A DNA stretch of 64,000 nucleotides from Synechococcus sp. CS-1325 (GCA_025128135.1 JAHLYW010000014.1:1-64000); one strand, 5' to 3'; positions 25,744-35,145 are shown, numbered from the stretch's first letter. The notes: generated by a model not told the origin, from the letters alone. Numbers and translations: made by a program.

Positions 25744-26595
25744 TCAGCCGTAGGGGCTCGTGACGGCAAGCTGCCTGCTCTCGGCGACGCCATCGGTGAT
25801 CAGCAGCGCCTGATGACCGGTCCTGGACTGCCGCCGCCAGGCCTCCCCGCCGGTGAGCAGGGCGGAGCCGATCAGCAGGGCGGCAAAGCCACGGCGCAGC
25901 TGGCGGTCGGGGAGGTGGGGCGCCAGCCGCTGGCCGATCACAGCGCCGACGAAGCCACCCAGCAGCAGCGGGAGCATCAGCGGCAGGCTGGCAGCGGGCC
26001 AGTGGCCCAGGGCGGCCATGGCCACCAGGCTGTTGATGGCGATCAGCAGCAGGCTGGTGCCGCTGGCCAGCGGCATCGGCAGGCCAGCCAGGAGCACGAG
26101 GGCAGGCACGATCGCAAAGCCACCACCCACCCCGGCGATACCGGTGAGCAGGCCGATCAGCACACCTTGGCTGCCCAGAAGCAGGAGGGCACCCACCTCA
26201 CGCCTCGCCGCCACCTGACCGGTGGCCCTGCGTCGGGTGAGCAACCAGGCGGCCAGCAGCGCCGCCGCAGCGAACACCCCCAGCTGAACCGGTTCACTCA
26301 CCTGGCCGGCCTTCACGAAGCCGCCCCCGATCCAGCTGCCCACCAGGGCCGGGACCCCGAGGATCAGGGCCGGTTTCGGGGCCACCTGGCGGCGCCGCAG
26401 GTAGGGCCCGAGATTGCCCAGGGCCATCAACGTGACCACCAGCAACGACAGGGGAACGGCCTCCCGGGTGGGCAGCGCCGCACCACTGATCAGCAACGGC
26501 ATCAGCAGGATCGAGCCGCCGGCACCGAGCACGGCGAGCAGGAAACCGATCACGGCCCCCCCGACGCCGAGCAGAACCAGAACGGAGGTGATCAA
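25744..26595 (-). CDS. TauE/SafE-family sulfite/sulfonate exporter-like permease
   Basis: About eight hydrophobic spans are visible, with the duplicated family motif: FLLAVLGAGGSILLMPLLI in the first half and LLTGIAGVGGGFAIVPALVL in the second. The frame is open to a GTG at 26757, but those 54 residues are hydrophilic and unlike the family, so TTG at 26595 (MITSVLVLLGVGGAV) is preferred here. TauE/SafE proteins export sulfite, sulfoacetate or other anions. Genes for persulfide oxidation and rhodanese lie 2-5 kb away, so sulfite efflux is a reasonable inference. Confidence 0.85.
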   Translation of the reverse strand: MITSVLVLLGVGGAVIGFLLAVLGAGGSILLMPLLISGAALPTREAVPLSLLVVTLMALGNLGPYLRRRQVAPKPALILGVPALVGSWIGGGFVKAGQVSEPVQLGVFAAAALLAAWLLTRRRATGQVAARREVGALLLLGSQGVLIGLLTGIAGVGGGFAIVPALVLLAGLPMPLASGTSLLLIAINSLVAMAALGHWPAASLPLMLPLLLGGFVGAVIGQRLAPHLPDRQLRRGFAALLIGSALLTGGEAWRRQSRTGHQALLITDGVAESRQLAVTSPYG

Positions 26596-26898
26596 ATCGA
26601 CACCCTGCTCCAGACCATCCGGCCCGGGGGAGGCTGTCGCCAGCTGGAGACATCCGCCCTGGTGATGGGCAGGCGGAGCCTGAACCGGCCTGGAGAGCGG
26701 TCGGAGCTCCCGGGCCGCAGGGGATTCCGGTGAGCAACAGAGAAGGCCATCAAGCACTCGCTGACAACTATGACGCTAGCAACATAAAGGGCGCAAACGC
26801 AAGCAGGCCGCCGAGCCGAGCCCAGCCGAGCCCAGAAGATGAACCGCCCCACCCTGGGAATCGCGCTACTATTGATAAGTCATTATGTCGTTAAAATC

Positions 26899-27405
26899 AT
26901 GGCATTGAACAATCGCTTTGGGGCGCTGCTGAAGCGGGGAGTGCTCGGCGTTCTGCCGCTGTTGATGGCCGTTCTGCTGGGGGCAGCTCCAGCTCAGGCG
27001 GCGGATGGCTGGTCGCTCAAGGACCAGGCCGGCCATCGCCTCAGCGCCCAGATCTTCGAGCAGCCCTTCCCGGACTACGCCTCCGGCCTGCGCATCCGCC
27101 TCAACGCCATCGACACCCAGACAAGCCTGGATCACAGCGCCGACCTGCTGTTGAGTGATTCGATCGGCCAGGAGTGGAGCCTGCCCAACCGCAGCGAAGA
27201 GATCGTGCCAAGGGATGGCTCGGCGGTTCCGAGCGGATCAGCCCAGTTCGATCTCGATGCCCTGATGCCACGGCCCAGTGAAGCCCTGCCACTCCACCTG
27301 GCGGTCACCGGCACGAAGGTGATCCTGAACTTTGATCTCAGTCCCGAGCAGGTGATGGAACTCCACGCGATGGGCTCGGTGCCGCGGCGCAGCGACCAGA
27401 GCTGA
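26899..27405 (+). CDS. DUF3122 exported protein
   Basis: This 168-residue protein starts at MALNNRFGALLK; the frame extends to 26839. A signal peptide ends at AQA (LLMAVLLGAAPAQA). The mature part fits DUF3122, a cyanobacterial family: DGWSLKDQAGHRLSAQIFEQ, SGLRIRLNA, LDLDALMP-like and FDLSPEQVMELHAM. Function is unknown; thylakoid-lumen or periplasmic location is inferred. The short AT-rich region upstream (26870-26897) probably holds the promoter. It is divergent from the TauE-like gene. Confidence 0.78.
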   Translation: MALNNRFGALLKRGVLGVLPLLMAVLLGAAPAQAADGWSLKDQAGHRLSAQIFEQPFPDYASGLRIRLNAIDTQTSLDHSADLLLSDSIGQEWSLPNRSEEIVPRDGSAVPSGSAQFDLDALMPRPSEALPLHLAVTGTKVILNFDLSPEQVMELHAMGSVPRRSDQS

Positions 27406-27437
27406 ACGCCGCGGGGGTGATGCACGCCAGGCCGCTG

Positions 27438-28799
27438 TCAGCCGGCCATGGTGACGAACTCCTCGGCCACCGAAGGGTGCAGGGCCATGGTGCGATCGAA
27501 GTCGGCCTTGGTGGCGCCCATGCCGATCGCGATGGCGGCCATCTGGATGATCTCGGCGGCATGCTCGCCCACCATGTGGACGCCGAGCACCCGGTCGGTG
27601 GCCTGCTCGACGATCAGCTTGAGCAGAACCCGGGGGCCACGGCCGGGCAACGCCTGGCTCATCGGACGGAAACGGGCCCGGTGCACCCGGATGCCGTCGG
27701 CTCCGCAGCGCTCGATCGCCTGCTCCTCACTGAGGCCGATGCCCGAAAGCTCCGGCTGGGAGAACACGGCGCTCGCCACCAGAGCGTGATCCACCCGGCG
27801 CGGCCTGCCGCCGTACACGGTGTCCGCGAACGCCCGTCCCTCATCCACCGCCACAGGGGTCAGGCAGATCCTGTCGGTCACGTCTCCCACCGCGAAGACA
27901 TGGGGGAGGTTGGTGGTCTGATCGGCATCGACCGGGATGCGATGGCCAGCCGTGGCGATCCCGGCGGCTTCAAGGTTCAGTCCCTGCAGGAAGGGGCGGC
28001 GGCCCGTGGCCAGCAGCACACCACCGCAGGCGATGCTCTCACCGCTCTGGGTGGTGACGACCCGCTCGCCGGAGGCGGTGGCGGTGATGGCTGCCGGACT
28101 GTGGCAGAAGCGAAGGTCGATTCCAGCCGCCGCCATCGCCTCCTCGACCGCCTTGCCGGCTTCCCGGTCGAACCCGCGCAGCAGGTGATCACCGCGCACC
28201 AGCTGGACCACCTTCACCCCCAGGCCGTTGAGGATGCAGGCGAACTCGCAGGCAATGAAGCCGGCACCCACCACCACCACGGTGGCTGGGAGTGATTCCA
28301 GCAGGAACATGTCGTCGGACACCCAGCCCAGTTCGCTGCCGGGGATGGCGGGACGATGGGGGCGACCGCCGACGGCGATCAGGATGCGCTCGGCGGTGAG
28401 CTGGCGCGACCCGCCACCGGAGAGGGTCACCTCGATGGCACTGGGTCCGCAGAAGCGCCCCCAGCCGCTCACCAGCTCAACCCCCGCCGTCTCCAGAAAG
28501 CCGATGTGCAGGGTGTTGAGCCGATCCACCTCGGTGCGGACATGGGCGAGCAGGATGGCAGGATCGGGGCGGCTGGAGCCCAGCTGCCAGCCATAGCTGG
28601 CTGCATCGGCCAGCAGGTGGCGATAGGCCGAGCCGTAGACCAGCAGCTTCTTGGGAACGCAGCCGCGAATCACGCAGGTGCCTCCCACCCGGTCTCCCTC
28701 CACGATGGCGACGCGGGCGCCGTGGGAGGCGGCCCGCTTGGCGGCTGCCAGGCCGCCGGAGCCGGCACCGAGCACGATCAGATCGAAGGGTTCGCTCAT
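27438..28799 (-). CDS. gor: Glutathione reductase
   Basis: This 453-residue flavoprotein uses NADPH to reduce glutathione disulfide. It shows the FAD site GAGSGGLAAAKRAA (residues 11-24), the redox disulfide CVIRGCVPKK (Cys42, Cys47), the NADP site VVVGAGFIACEFA and, at the end, HMVGEHAAEIIQ and the catalytic HPSVAEEFV. Length and spacing match cyanobacterial glutathione reductases. It lies 21 bases downstream of the rhodanese gene and probably shares a message with the persulfide genes, linking glutathione persulfide oxidation to glutathione recycling. Confidence 0.95.
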   Translation of the reverse strand: MSEPFDLIVLGAGSGGLAAAKRAASHGARVAIVEGDRVGGTCVIRGCVPKKLLVYGSAYRHLLADAASYGWQLGSSRPDPAILLAHVRTEVDRLNTLHIGFLETAGVELVSGWGRFCGPSAIEVTLSGGGSRQLTAERILIAVGGRPHRPAIPGSELGWVSDDMFLLESLPATVVVVGAGFIACEFACILNGLGVKVVQLVRGDHLLRGFDREAGKAVEEAMAAAGIDLRFCHSPAAITATASGERVVTTQSGESIACGGVLLATGRRPFLQGLNLEAAGIATAGHRIPVDADQTTNLPHVFAVGDVTDRICLTPVAVDEGRAFADTVYGGRPRRVDHALVASAVFSQPELSGIGLSEEQAIERCGADGIRVHRARFRPMSQALPGRGPRVLLKLIVEQATDRVLGVHMVGEHAAEIIQMAAIAIGMGATKADFDRTMALHPSVAEEFVTMAG

Positions 28800-28820
28800 G
28801 GGGCAGCCGAAGGAGACGGG

Positions 28821-29381
28821 TCAGACCTTCCTAGGTTCCTGCAGGGAGGAGGCGGCATCGATCCGGTTCCAGGGCATCGCGGCCAGCAGCCGGGCCATGC
28901 CGCAGAAGCCGCTGATTCCCGCGAAGGTGAGGCCGGCGCCCACGAAGCCACTCAGCCAGATCCAGCCCGGGGCCACGGTCTGGCTGAGGATCACCCCCAG
29001 CAGCACCAGGCTGCCGGCGGCGATCTGCACCTGGCGCATCAGCGGCAGGGGGGCGCCCCTGAGTTTGCGGACTGGAAAACCGGCCTGCTGCCAGGCGGGC
29101 ACGCCACCGATCAGGTCGGCCACGGGTTGGGAATGCCCCTCACGCAGCAGCTGGCCGATCGCCTTGGTGCTGCGGTTGCCGCTCTGGCAGACCAGCACCA
29201 GCGGGCCCCGCGGCAGATCGGCCTGGGTGATGCGCGCCAGTGGCACATTGAGGCTGCCGCTGATGTGGCCGGAGGCATATTCCATCGGTTCGCGCACATC
29301 GATCACGGTGACGCCTCTTGCCGCCAGCTGGTCGGCGAGGTCGTGGGCACTGATGCGGGTTGGAGTTGCCGTGGTGGTCAT
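28821..29381 (-). CDS. Rhodanese with C-terminal DUF2892-like membrane hairpin
   Basis: This 186-residue protein has an N-terminal rhodanese domain (residues 10-105) with the active-site loop VCQSGNRS (Cys near 65). Two hydrophobic spans follow (about 118-165: QIAAGSLVLLGVIL and WIWLSGFVGAGLTFAG), as in YgaP. It moves sulfane sulfur at the inner face of a membrane. The start overlaps the stop of the persulfide dioxygenase gene (ATGA), so translation is coupled. Confidence 0.9.
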   Translation of the reverse strand: MTTTATPTRISAHDLADQLAARGVTVIDVREPMEYASGHISGSLNVPLARITQADLPRGPLVLVCQSGNRSTKAIGQLLREGHSQPVADLIGGVPAWQQAGFPVRKLRGAPLPLMRQVQIAAGSLVLLGVILSQTVAPGWIWLSGFVGAGLTFAGISGFCGMARLLAAMPWNRIDAASSLQEPRKV

Positions 29382-30514
29382 GGCTGAGAGGGGGTGTGGG
29401 AAAGCGGGAAACCCTCGGCCGCCCAGCGGCTGAGGCCACCGTGGAGGTTGGCCACCTGCTGCCGGCCGGCCTTGAGCAGTTGCTGGGTGGCCAGCGCTGA
29501 GCGGCTGCCGGAGTGGCAGACCACCACCAGCGGGCGATCGACTGGGATTTCGCCGAAGCGGCCTTCCAGCTCCGGCAGGGGGATCAGCAGGCTGCCGGCC
29601 ACCCGGCCGTCCGGCCCGTTGAATTCCTCGGTGGAGCGCACATCGAGCACGGTGAGATCGCTCTGATGGGCGACCACCCAGGCGGAGTTGAGTTCCGGCA
29701 GGCCGGCATAGCTGCGGGCCAACGGCGCCCAGGCGGGCGCGGCTGCCGCCTGGCGGGGCTTGCCGGAGCGCATGTTGCCGGGCAAGGCTTCGGCGATCCT
29801 GTGGGGATGGGGGAGCTTCATGGCCTCCATGTGCCCCACGAAATCCCGCTCGGTGGCGTTGCCGCCCAGCCTGGCGTTGAAGGCTTTCTCTTCGGCCACC
29901 GAGGTGACGCTGCGGCCGGTGTAGTCGTGGCCGGGATAGAGCAGGCAGGTGTCGGGCAGGCTGAGGATCTGCCCGGTGATCGAGGCCCAGAGGGTGTGGG
30001 CATTGCCCTGCTGGAAATCGCAGCGGCCGCATCCGCGAACCAGCAGGGCATCACCGGTGAAGGCCAGGGCGTGGTCGTCGAGCACGAAGCTGAGGCAGCC
30101 ATTGGTGTGGCCCGGGGTGGCGCGCACTTCCAGGTACCGCCCGCCGAAGGCGATCTGATCGCCATGGCTCAGCGGGCGGGTGACGTTGTCGGCACCGGCG
30201 GCGGCGGCCAGGCCGATGGCACAGCCAGTGGCCTCGTGCAGCAGCCAGCTCCCGGTCACGTGGTCGGCATGGGCGTGGGTGTCGATCGAGGCCACCAGAT
30301 CGAGGCCCAGCTCGCGGATCAGGGAGAGATCACGGCCGTGCTGCTCGAACACGGAATCGATGATCACCCCCTGGCGGCTGGGCACATCGACCAGCAGGTA
30401 GGTGAAGGTGCCGGTGTCGGCATCGAAGAGCTGGCGGAACAGCAGCGGCGCGCCGCCGGCGGCGGCGGCCAGGGAAAGCAAGGGCGCAGCAGCGACGGCC
30501 ATGGACAGGATCAT
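29378..30514 (-). CDS. Persulfide dioxygenase fused to rhodanese
   Basis: This 378-residue protein has an ETHE1-type metallo-beta-lactamase domain first: DTHAHADHVTGS, TPGHTNGC, FTGDALLVRGCGRCDF and YPGHDYTG supply the single-iron ligands and GSH-persulfide site. A rhodanese domain follows (about residues 265-370) with VVVCHSGSRSALAT (active Cys). Such fusions oxidise glutathione persulfide to sulfite and transfer sulfur to or from thiosulfate. The N-terminus is hydrophobic (AVAAAPLLSLAAAA), which might be a signal or anchor. It leads the operon with rhodanese and glutathione reductase. Confidence 0.92.
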   Translation of the reverse strand: MILSMAVAAAPLLSLAAAAGGAPLLFRQLFDADTGTFTYLLVDVPSRQGVIIDSVFEQHGRDLSLIRELGLDLVASIDTHAHADHVTGSWLLHEATGCAIGLAAAAGADNVTRPLSHGDQIAFGGRYLEVRATPGHTNGCLSFVLDDHALAFTGDALLVRGCGRCDFQQGNAHTLWASITGQILSLPDTCLLYPGHDYTGRSVTSVAEEKAFNARLGGNATERDFVGHMEAMKLPHPHRIAEALPGNMRSGKPRQAAAAPAWAPLARSYAGLPELNSAWVVAHQSDLTVLDVRSTEEFNGPDGRVAGSLLIPLPELEGRFGEIPVDRPLVVVCHSGSRSALATQQLLKAGRQQVANLHGGLSRWAAEGFPLSHTPSQP

Positions 30515-30896
30515 TCACCAACTGCTATGAGCATAGCCGCATTAAGCGCATCAAAGCCAATGGCTGGCTGTTGCTGCCTGCAGGCCGAAGCCATCGACGA
30601 GCAGAGCCTGGGAAAAGCGATATCAACGGCAAACACCTGGATCCGACTGTGGATCTGAGCTGCACCAACCTGTTTGACTTGTTTGTGCCTGCCTTCGGCG
30701 TAGCTTTGTTGGACCAGGGGCACTGGCCCGCTTTGACGCCAATGCCACCTTCCCGCGGCTGCCGTTCGAGCCGGTCGACCAGGACACTGACACCCGCCTG
30801 CGGCAGGAGGTGGCTGCCCGCTGCCGCACCGCTGATTTCTTTGAAGCCGGATCCTTCAGGGCGAATTACTATTGAGGCATTGGGGTAATTCACGCT
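30515..30896. other. Intergenic region with a gene-end fragment
   Basis: The plus-strand frame ending at 30875 reads GALARFDANATFPRLPFEPV, then TRLRQEVAARCRTADFFEAG and SFRANYY. It looks like the C-terminus of a real protein with no start (about 30708-30875), and the family is not recognised. The left half should contain the promoter of the persulfide operon. Confidence 0.4.
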
Positions 30897-31127
30897 ATGC
30901 GCAGCACGATCACCGCCCGCGGCCAGACCGTGGTGCCCGCACCGATCCGCGAGCGATTCGGCCTCGGGCCCTCCACCCGCCTGGAGTGGATCGTTGATAC
31001 CGACGGGTCTATCCGCGTGGTGCCTGTGGACCTTGACCCCATCCGTGCCTTCCGTGGCTCCGGCACCAGCGGTAGCACCGCACGGCTGCTGGCGGAACGA
31101 CGGAGCGACCGGCAGCAGGAGGGCTGA
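30897..31127 (+). CDS. AbrB/MazE-type antitoxin of a VapBC pair
   Basis: This 76-residue protein has a swapped-hairpin AbrB domain: STITARGQTVVPAPIRERFG, then LEWIVDTDGSIRVVPV. The C-terminal tail (STARLLAERRSD) should wrap the toxin. The stop shares a base with the start of the PIN toxin. It should repress its own operon and neutralise the toxin. Confidence 0.9.
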   Translation: MRSTITARGQTVVPAPIRERFGLGPSTRLEWIVDTDGSIRVVPVDLDPIRAFRGSGTSGSTARLLAERRSDRQQEG

Positions 31128-31534
31128 TGGCCGCCAGCTGGCTGCTCGACACGTCCGCCCTTCTCGCCCTGCGCGACGACGAGGACGGTGCCGAGCGGGT
31201 GGCCCAGTTGCTCCAGGCCGCCCAGAGCGGCCAGGCAGTCTGTTTTGTCTGCTTCATGAGCCGCATGGAGGTGCTCTACCGCGTCTGGAAAGACGAAGGC
31301 GAACGCCACGCCCGCCTCGCCGATGCCCAGGTGCAATCTCTCCCGATCCACTGGGTGCCCTGCAGCGATGCGCTGCTCGAGCTGGCGTCCGCCATCAAGG
31401 CCTGCCATCCCCTCTCTGTGGCCGACGCCTGGATCGCCGCCGCCGCCCAGCAACAGGACGCCGTGCTGGTGCACAAGGACCCGGAATTCAGGCCGTTGGC
31501 CCAGATCGCCCAGGAGTGGCTGGGTTGTCCATGA
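31127..31534 (+). CDS. PIN-domain toxin (VapC type)
   Basis: This 135-residue ribonuclease has the acidic PIN residues: LLDTSALLAL (first Asp), SRMEVLYRV (Glu), VADAWIAAAA (Asp) and HKDPEF (last acidic). All appear intact. The stop overlaps the start of a broken DUF1016 gene by four bases, so a third gene was once coupled to this pair. Confidence 0.9.
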   Translation: MAASWLLDTSALLALRDDEDGAERVAQLLQAAQSGQAVCFVCFMSRMEVLYRVWKDEGERHARLADAQVQSLPIHWVPCSDALLELASAIKACHPLSVADAWIAAAAQQQDAVLVHKDPEFRPLAQIAQEWLGCP

Positions 31535-31830
31535 CTTCGCACCCAGGCAACTACGTCAGCCTGCTGACTGACATCCGGCAGCAGGTAAGCCGGGCGCAGA
31601 CCCACGCGGTGATGGCCGTCAACGCGGAATTGATCCGGCTCTGCTGAGAGGTCCGCTCCCTCATCGACTCGCGCCCAAAGCAGGAGGGCTGGGGCGCGGG
31701 GGTGATCCCTCGCCTGGCCCGCGACCTGCACAACGAGCTGCCGGAGGAAAAGGCTTTCTCCGAGCGCAACATCAAGCGGATGCTGGCCTTCCATCGTGCT
31801 TATCCGCAGCTGGGCCTGGGGCCACAGCCC
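31531..31830 (+). pseudogene. DUF1016/YhcG-type PD-(D/E)xK nuclease, N-terminal relic
   Basis: The frame starts at ATG 31531 and reads YVSLLTDIRQQVSRAQTHAV, NAELIRLC, a TGA at 31645-31647 (Trp in relatives), then SLIDSRPKQEGWGAGVIPRL and NIKRMLAFHRAYPQL. This is the DUF1016 N-terminal domain. The nuclease half is missing; sequence switches near 31830 to unrelated minus-strand relics. The family are nucleases found in defence and toxin islands. Confidence 0.75.
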
Positions 31831-32043
31831 GTGGCACGTTGTGCGCCGGGCTTGAGCAGCCTGAAGTTCTTGTCGGCAAGATCCCGAACAACAGCAGGCA
31901 AGGCCTCGTAGCAGCTCCAGAACCTGCTCGATGCCGTGTGGTTCACAGGGAGCGGTGGGGCTGGCTTCAAGCACCCGCAGGCGCTGCTCCAGCTGCTCGA
32001 TCACCTCCTCGGGCCCGGTGGGGTTCAGGGGAAGGTCAGACAT
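31800..32043 (-). pseudogene. Frameshifted small helical protein downstream of a DnaJ-like relic
   Basis: The first frame begins MSDLPLNPTGPEEVIEQLEQ, RLRVLEAS, and continues in another frame as EALPAVVRDLADKNFRLLKP and ends at 31802. The start overlaps the stop of the DnaJ-like relic. Position and helical pattern suggest a CbpM-like chaperone modulator or its local equivalent, which is inference. Confidence 0.4.
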
Positions 32044-32232
32044 GGCTGGGTTCTCCGGTGAGGTGGGCGCGGGGATCGAAGCTGGCGCTGATAGCGAGCT
32101 CCTCGAACAGCTGCTTCTCCTTCTCGCTGATCACGCTGGGGGTGACAATCTGCAGCACGGCGTAGAGATCGCCGCGGGCGCCGGGCTTCACGGTGAGCGT
32201 CAGGCGTCCGTCCTGGCCGGAGCCGAGCTCCG
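32036..32232 (-). pseudogene. C-terminal relic of a DnaJ/CbpA-type co-chaperone
   Basis: The minus strand reads GRLTLTVKPGARGDLYAVLQ, IVTPSVISEKEKQLFEELA, then ISASFDPRAHLTGEP. The RGDLYAxLxIVxP and LFEELA elements are the last strand and helix of the DnaJ C-terminal substrate domain. The J-domain and most of the protein are absent; hsdM now begins about 60 bases away. Confidence 0.7.
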
Positions 32233-32293
32233 CTCAGCCTTGCCCAGCTCGTGAGCCTGCTGGCATCCTGAGGGGACAAAACTCCCCCACCCG

Positions 32294-34069
32294 TTGACCT
32301 ACGCCGCCGAAAGCCCGCAGAGCGACGCCGGCAGCAACGATGACCTCCACGACGAGTTCCTCGGCGCCCTGGAAGCCCTGGGCGGATCAGCGGGCAACGG
32401 CCGCCTGCGGGAAACGCTGGAGTGGGACGAAGCCAGCTACGAAGCAGCGAAGGCCGACCTGCTGAGCCGAAGGCTGATCGTGCCCGGCCGTGGCAGGGGT
32501 GGCTCGGTGGCCCTGGCGGATTGGTCTGCGGGAGAGGTCTCCACCAATGGCCAGGCCGCCAACTCTGCCCCCTCCAGCCAAACCCCGAGCGGTTCCCGCG
32601 CCGCTGCCCCCAGCTCGTTTGAGCAGGCGTTCCGCGCCATCGATGACTGCCTGCGCAAGGAGGCCGGCTGCGGCACCGAGCTCGACTACACCGAGCAGAC
32701 CTCCTGGGTGCTGTTCCTCAAGTACCTCGACGGGCTCGAAGACGACAAGGCCGCCGTGGCCGCCCTGGAGGGCCGCAGTTACAGCCCGATCCTCGACGAG
32801 CCCTACCGCTGGAACAGCTGGGCGGCCCCGAAGAATGCCAGCGGCCAGCTCGACCACCACGCCGCCCTCACCGGCGACGACCTGCGCGACTTTGTGAACC
32901 AGCGCCTGTTCCCCTACCTGGAGCGCTTCAAGCAGAGCGCCAGCGGGCCGAACACGATCGAGTACAAGATCGGCGAGATCTTCGGGGAACTGCGCAACAA
33001 GATCAGCAGCGGCTACAACCTGCGCGAAATCATCGATGTGATCGATGGCCTGCGTTTTCGCTCCCAGGCCGAGAAGCATGAGCTCTCGATGCTCTACGAG
33101 GAAAAGATCAAGCGGATGGGCAATGCCGGCCGCAACGGCGGCGAGTACTACACCCCAAGGCCGCTGATCCGCGCCGTGATCCAGGTGGTGAATCCACTGA
33201 TCGGGGAAACGGTCTGCGATCCAGCGGTGGGCTCAGCCGGGTTTCTGTGTGAGGCCTTTGATTTCATGCGTAGCCGCGGGGATCTCTCCACCGGCGATCT
33301 CGAAACCCTTCAGAGCCGCACCTTCACCGGCAAGGAGAAGAAGAGCCTCGCTTATGTGATCGCGATCATGAACATGATCCTGCACGGCATCGAAGCGCCC
33401 AACATCCTCCACACCAACACGCTTGCCGAGAACCTCGCCGACGTGCAGGAAAAAGATCGCTTCGATGTGATCGTTGCCAATCCGCCCTTCGGCGGCAAGG
33501 AGCGCAAGGAAGTGCAGCAAAACTTCCCGATTCGCACCGGCGAGACCGCCTTCCTCTTCCTCCAGCATTTCATCCGCGTGCTCAAGGCGGGCGGCCGCGC
33601 CGGCATCGTGATCAAAAACACCTTCCTCTCCAACACCGACAACGCGTCGGTGGCCCTGCGCCAGAAGCTGCTCGAAGAGTGCAACCTGCACACCGTGCTC
33701 GATTGCCCCGGCGGCACCTTTCAAGGGGCGGGCGTGAAGACCGTGGTGTTGTTCTTTGAAAAAGGTTCCCCGACGCGGAAGGTGTGGTACTACCAGCTCG
33801 ATCCCGGCCGCAACCTGGGCAAGACCAACCCGCTCAACGACGCCGACCTTGCCGAGTTCATCGCGCTGCAAAAAACCAAAGCCGACTCGCCCAAGAGCTG
33901 GAGCGTGGAGGTGTCGGCCATCGATCCGGCCACCTTTGATCTGTCGGTGAAGAACCCCAACGGCGGCGAGGCCATCGCGCATCGCAGTCCGCAGGAGATC
34001 ATGGAAGAAATCGCTGCACTAGACGCCGAGAGTGCGGAAGTGTTAGGCAACATCAGGGCGTTGCTATGA
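32294..34069 (+). CDS. hsdM: Type I restriction-modification methyltransferase subunit
   Basis: This 591-residue protein starts with TTG at 32294. A winged-helix-like N-terminus (residues 15-75) and a Ser/Ala-rich linker precede the HsdM helical domain (from about 105). The N6-adenine methylase core has the SAM motif DPAVGSAGFLC and the catalytic NPPFGGKE (near residue 396). It methylates adenine in the sequence chosen by HsdS and, with HsdR, forms the restriction complex. The stop overlaps hsdS by four bases. hsdR is not next to hsdS but 5.8 kb further on. The extra N-terminal winged helix is unusual for HsdM. Confidence 0.93.
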   Translation: MTYAAESPQSDAGSNDDLHDEFLGALEALGGSAGNGRLRETLEWDEASYEAAKADLLSRRLIVPGRGRGGSVALADWSAGEVSTNGQAANSAPSSQTPSGSRAAAPSSFEQAFRAIDDCLRKEAGCGTELDYTEQTSWVLFLKYLDGLEDDKAAVAALEGRSYSPILDEPYRWNSWAAPKNASGQLDHHAALTGDDLRDFVNQRLFPYLERFKQSASGPNTIEYKIGEIFGELRNKISSGYNLREIIDVIDGLRFRSQAEKHELSMLYEEKIKRMGNAGRNGGEYYTPRPLIRAVIQVVNPLIGETVCDPAVGSAGFLCEAFDFMRSRGDLSTGDLETLQSRTFTGKEKKSLAYVIAIMNMILHGIEAPNILHTNTLAENLADVQEKDRFDVIVANPPFGGKERKEVQQNFPIRTGETAFLFLQHFIRVLKAGGRAGIVIKNTFLSNTDNASVALRQKLLEECNLHTVLDCPGGTFQGAGVKTVVLFFEKGSPTRKVWYYQLDPGRNLGKTNPLNDADLAEFIALQKTKADSPKSWSVEVSAIDPATFDLSVKNPNGGEAIAHRSPQEIMEEIAALDAESAEVLGNIRALL

Positions 34070-35145
34070 AGGAGGGATGGGAACAAAAGCCCTTTGAGAG
34101 CTGCATTGAACCCGTGGAATACACACACAAGGTTCAGCGAAAGGATTTTCTTGTGGAAGGTCAGTTCCCCATCGTCTCGCAGGAAGCTGAGTTTACGAAT
34201 GGCTACTGGGACGACGAGGACGATGTCTTCAAAATCTCAAAACCTGTCATCATCTTCGGCGACCACACCCAGGTTCTTAAGTTTGTGGACTTCGACTTCG
34301 TTCTTGGCGCAGACGGAGTGAAGATTCTTCAACCGCGCAGCTTTCTTTGGCCAAAGTTCTTCTATTACCAATTACAGGCCGCCGAGCTTCCTTCACTTGG
34401 CTATGCGCGTCACTATCGCTTGCTCAAAGAACTTGAGATGTGCGTCCCCCCGCTAGCCGAACAGCAGCGGATCGTTTGCCTGTTCGACAAAGCGTTTGAG
34501 GGCCTCGCCACCGCCAAAGCCAACGCCGAGAAGAACCTCCAAAACGCCCGCGCCCTCTTCGAAAGCCACCTCCAATCCGTGTTCACTCAGCGCGGCCCGG
34601 GGTGGGTAGATACGACGCTCGACAAGATTTCTACCAACCTTGACAGCGAGCGCATCCCTATCACAAAGAACGTCCGAACCAGCGGCGAGTATCCCTATTA
34701 CGGCGCGTCAGGAATAGTAGATTACGTCGCAGACTACATCTTTGAAGGAGACAATCTGCTTGTCTCAGAGGATGGTGCAAACTTGCTGGCAAGATCGACG
34801 CCGATCGCATTCTCGGCGTCCGGCAAATACTGGGTGAACAACCACGCGCACATTTTGCACTTTGAGAACATGGCGACCCAGCGATTCGCGGAGTTCTATT
34901 TGGAAAGCATCAAGCTCGATGACTACATCACCGGCGCAGCCCAGCCAAAGCTCAACCAGAAGGCGTTGAATTCGATTCCAATCCCGATTCCGAAGTCCAT
35001 CGAAATGCAGGCAAAGATTGTTGAGAGTGTTGAAACTCTTAAGGAAGAAGCCCAACGCCTCACCCGCCTCTACCAACGCAAACTCGCCGCGCTGGAGGAG
35101 TTGAAGAAGTCCCTGCTGCACCAGGCCTTCAGCGGCGAGCTCTGA
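34066..35145 (+). CDS. hsdS: Type I restriction specificity subunit
   Basis: This 359-residue protein has two target-recognition halves, each followed by a coiled-coil spacer. The first half ends LAEQQRIVCLFDKAFEGLAT; the second ends AKIVESVETLKEEAQRLTRL and LHQAFSGEL. Both halves carry the HsdS patterns (YYQLQAAELPSLG; AAQPKLNQKALNSIPIPIP). It fixes the bipartite DNA target. The recognition segments are visibly richer in A+T than the flanks, as is common for exchanged specificity domains. The length is slightly short for the family, but both halves look complete. Confidence 0.93.
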   Translation: MKEGWEQKPFESCIEPVEYTHKVQRKDFLVEGQFPIVSQEAEFTNGYWDDEDDVFKISKPVIIFGDHTQVLKFVDFDFVLGADGVKILQPRSFLWPKFFYYQLQAAELPSLGYARHYRLLKELEMCVPPLAEQQRIVCLFDKAFEGLATAKANAEKNLQNARALFESHLQSVFTQRGPGWVDTTLDKISTNLDSERIPITKNVRTSGEYPYYGASGIVDYVADYIFEGDNLLVSEDGANLLARSTPIAFSASGKYWVNNHAHILHFENMATQRFAEFYLESIKLDDYITGAAQPKLNQKALNSIPIPIPKSIEMQAKIVESVETLKEEAQRLTRLYQRKLAALEELKKSLLHQAFSGEL

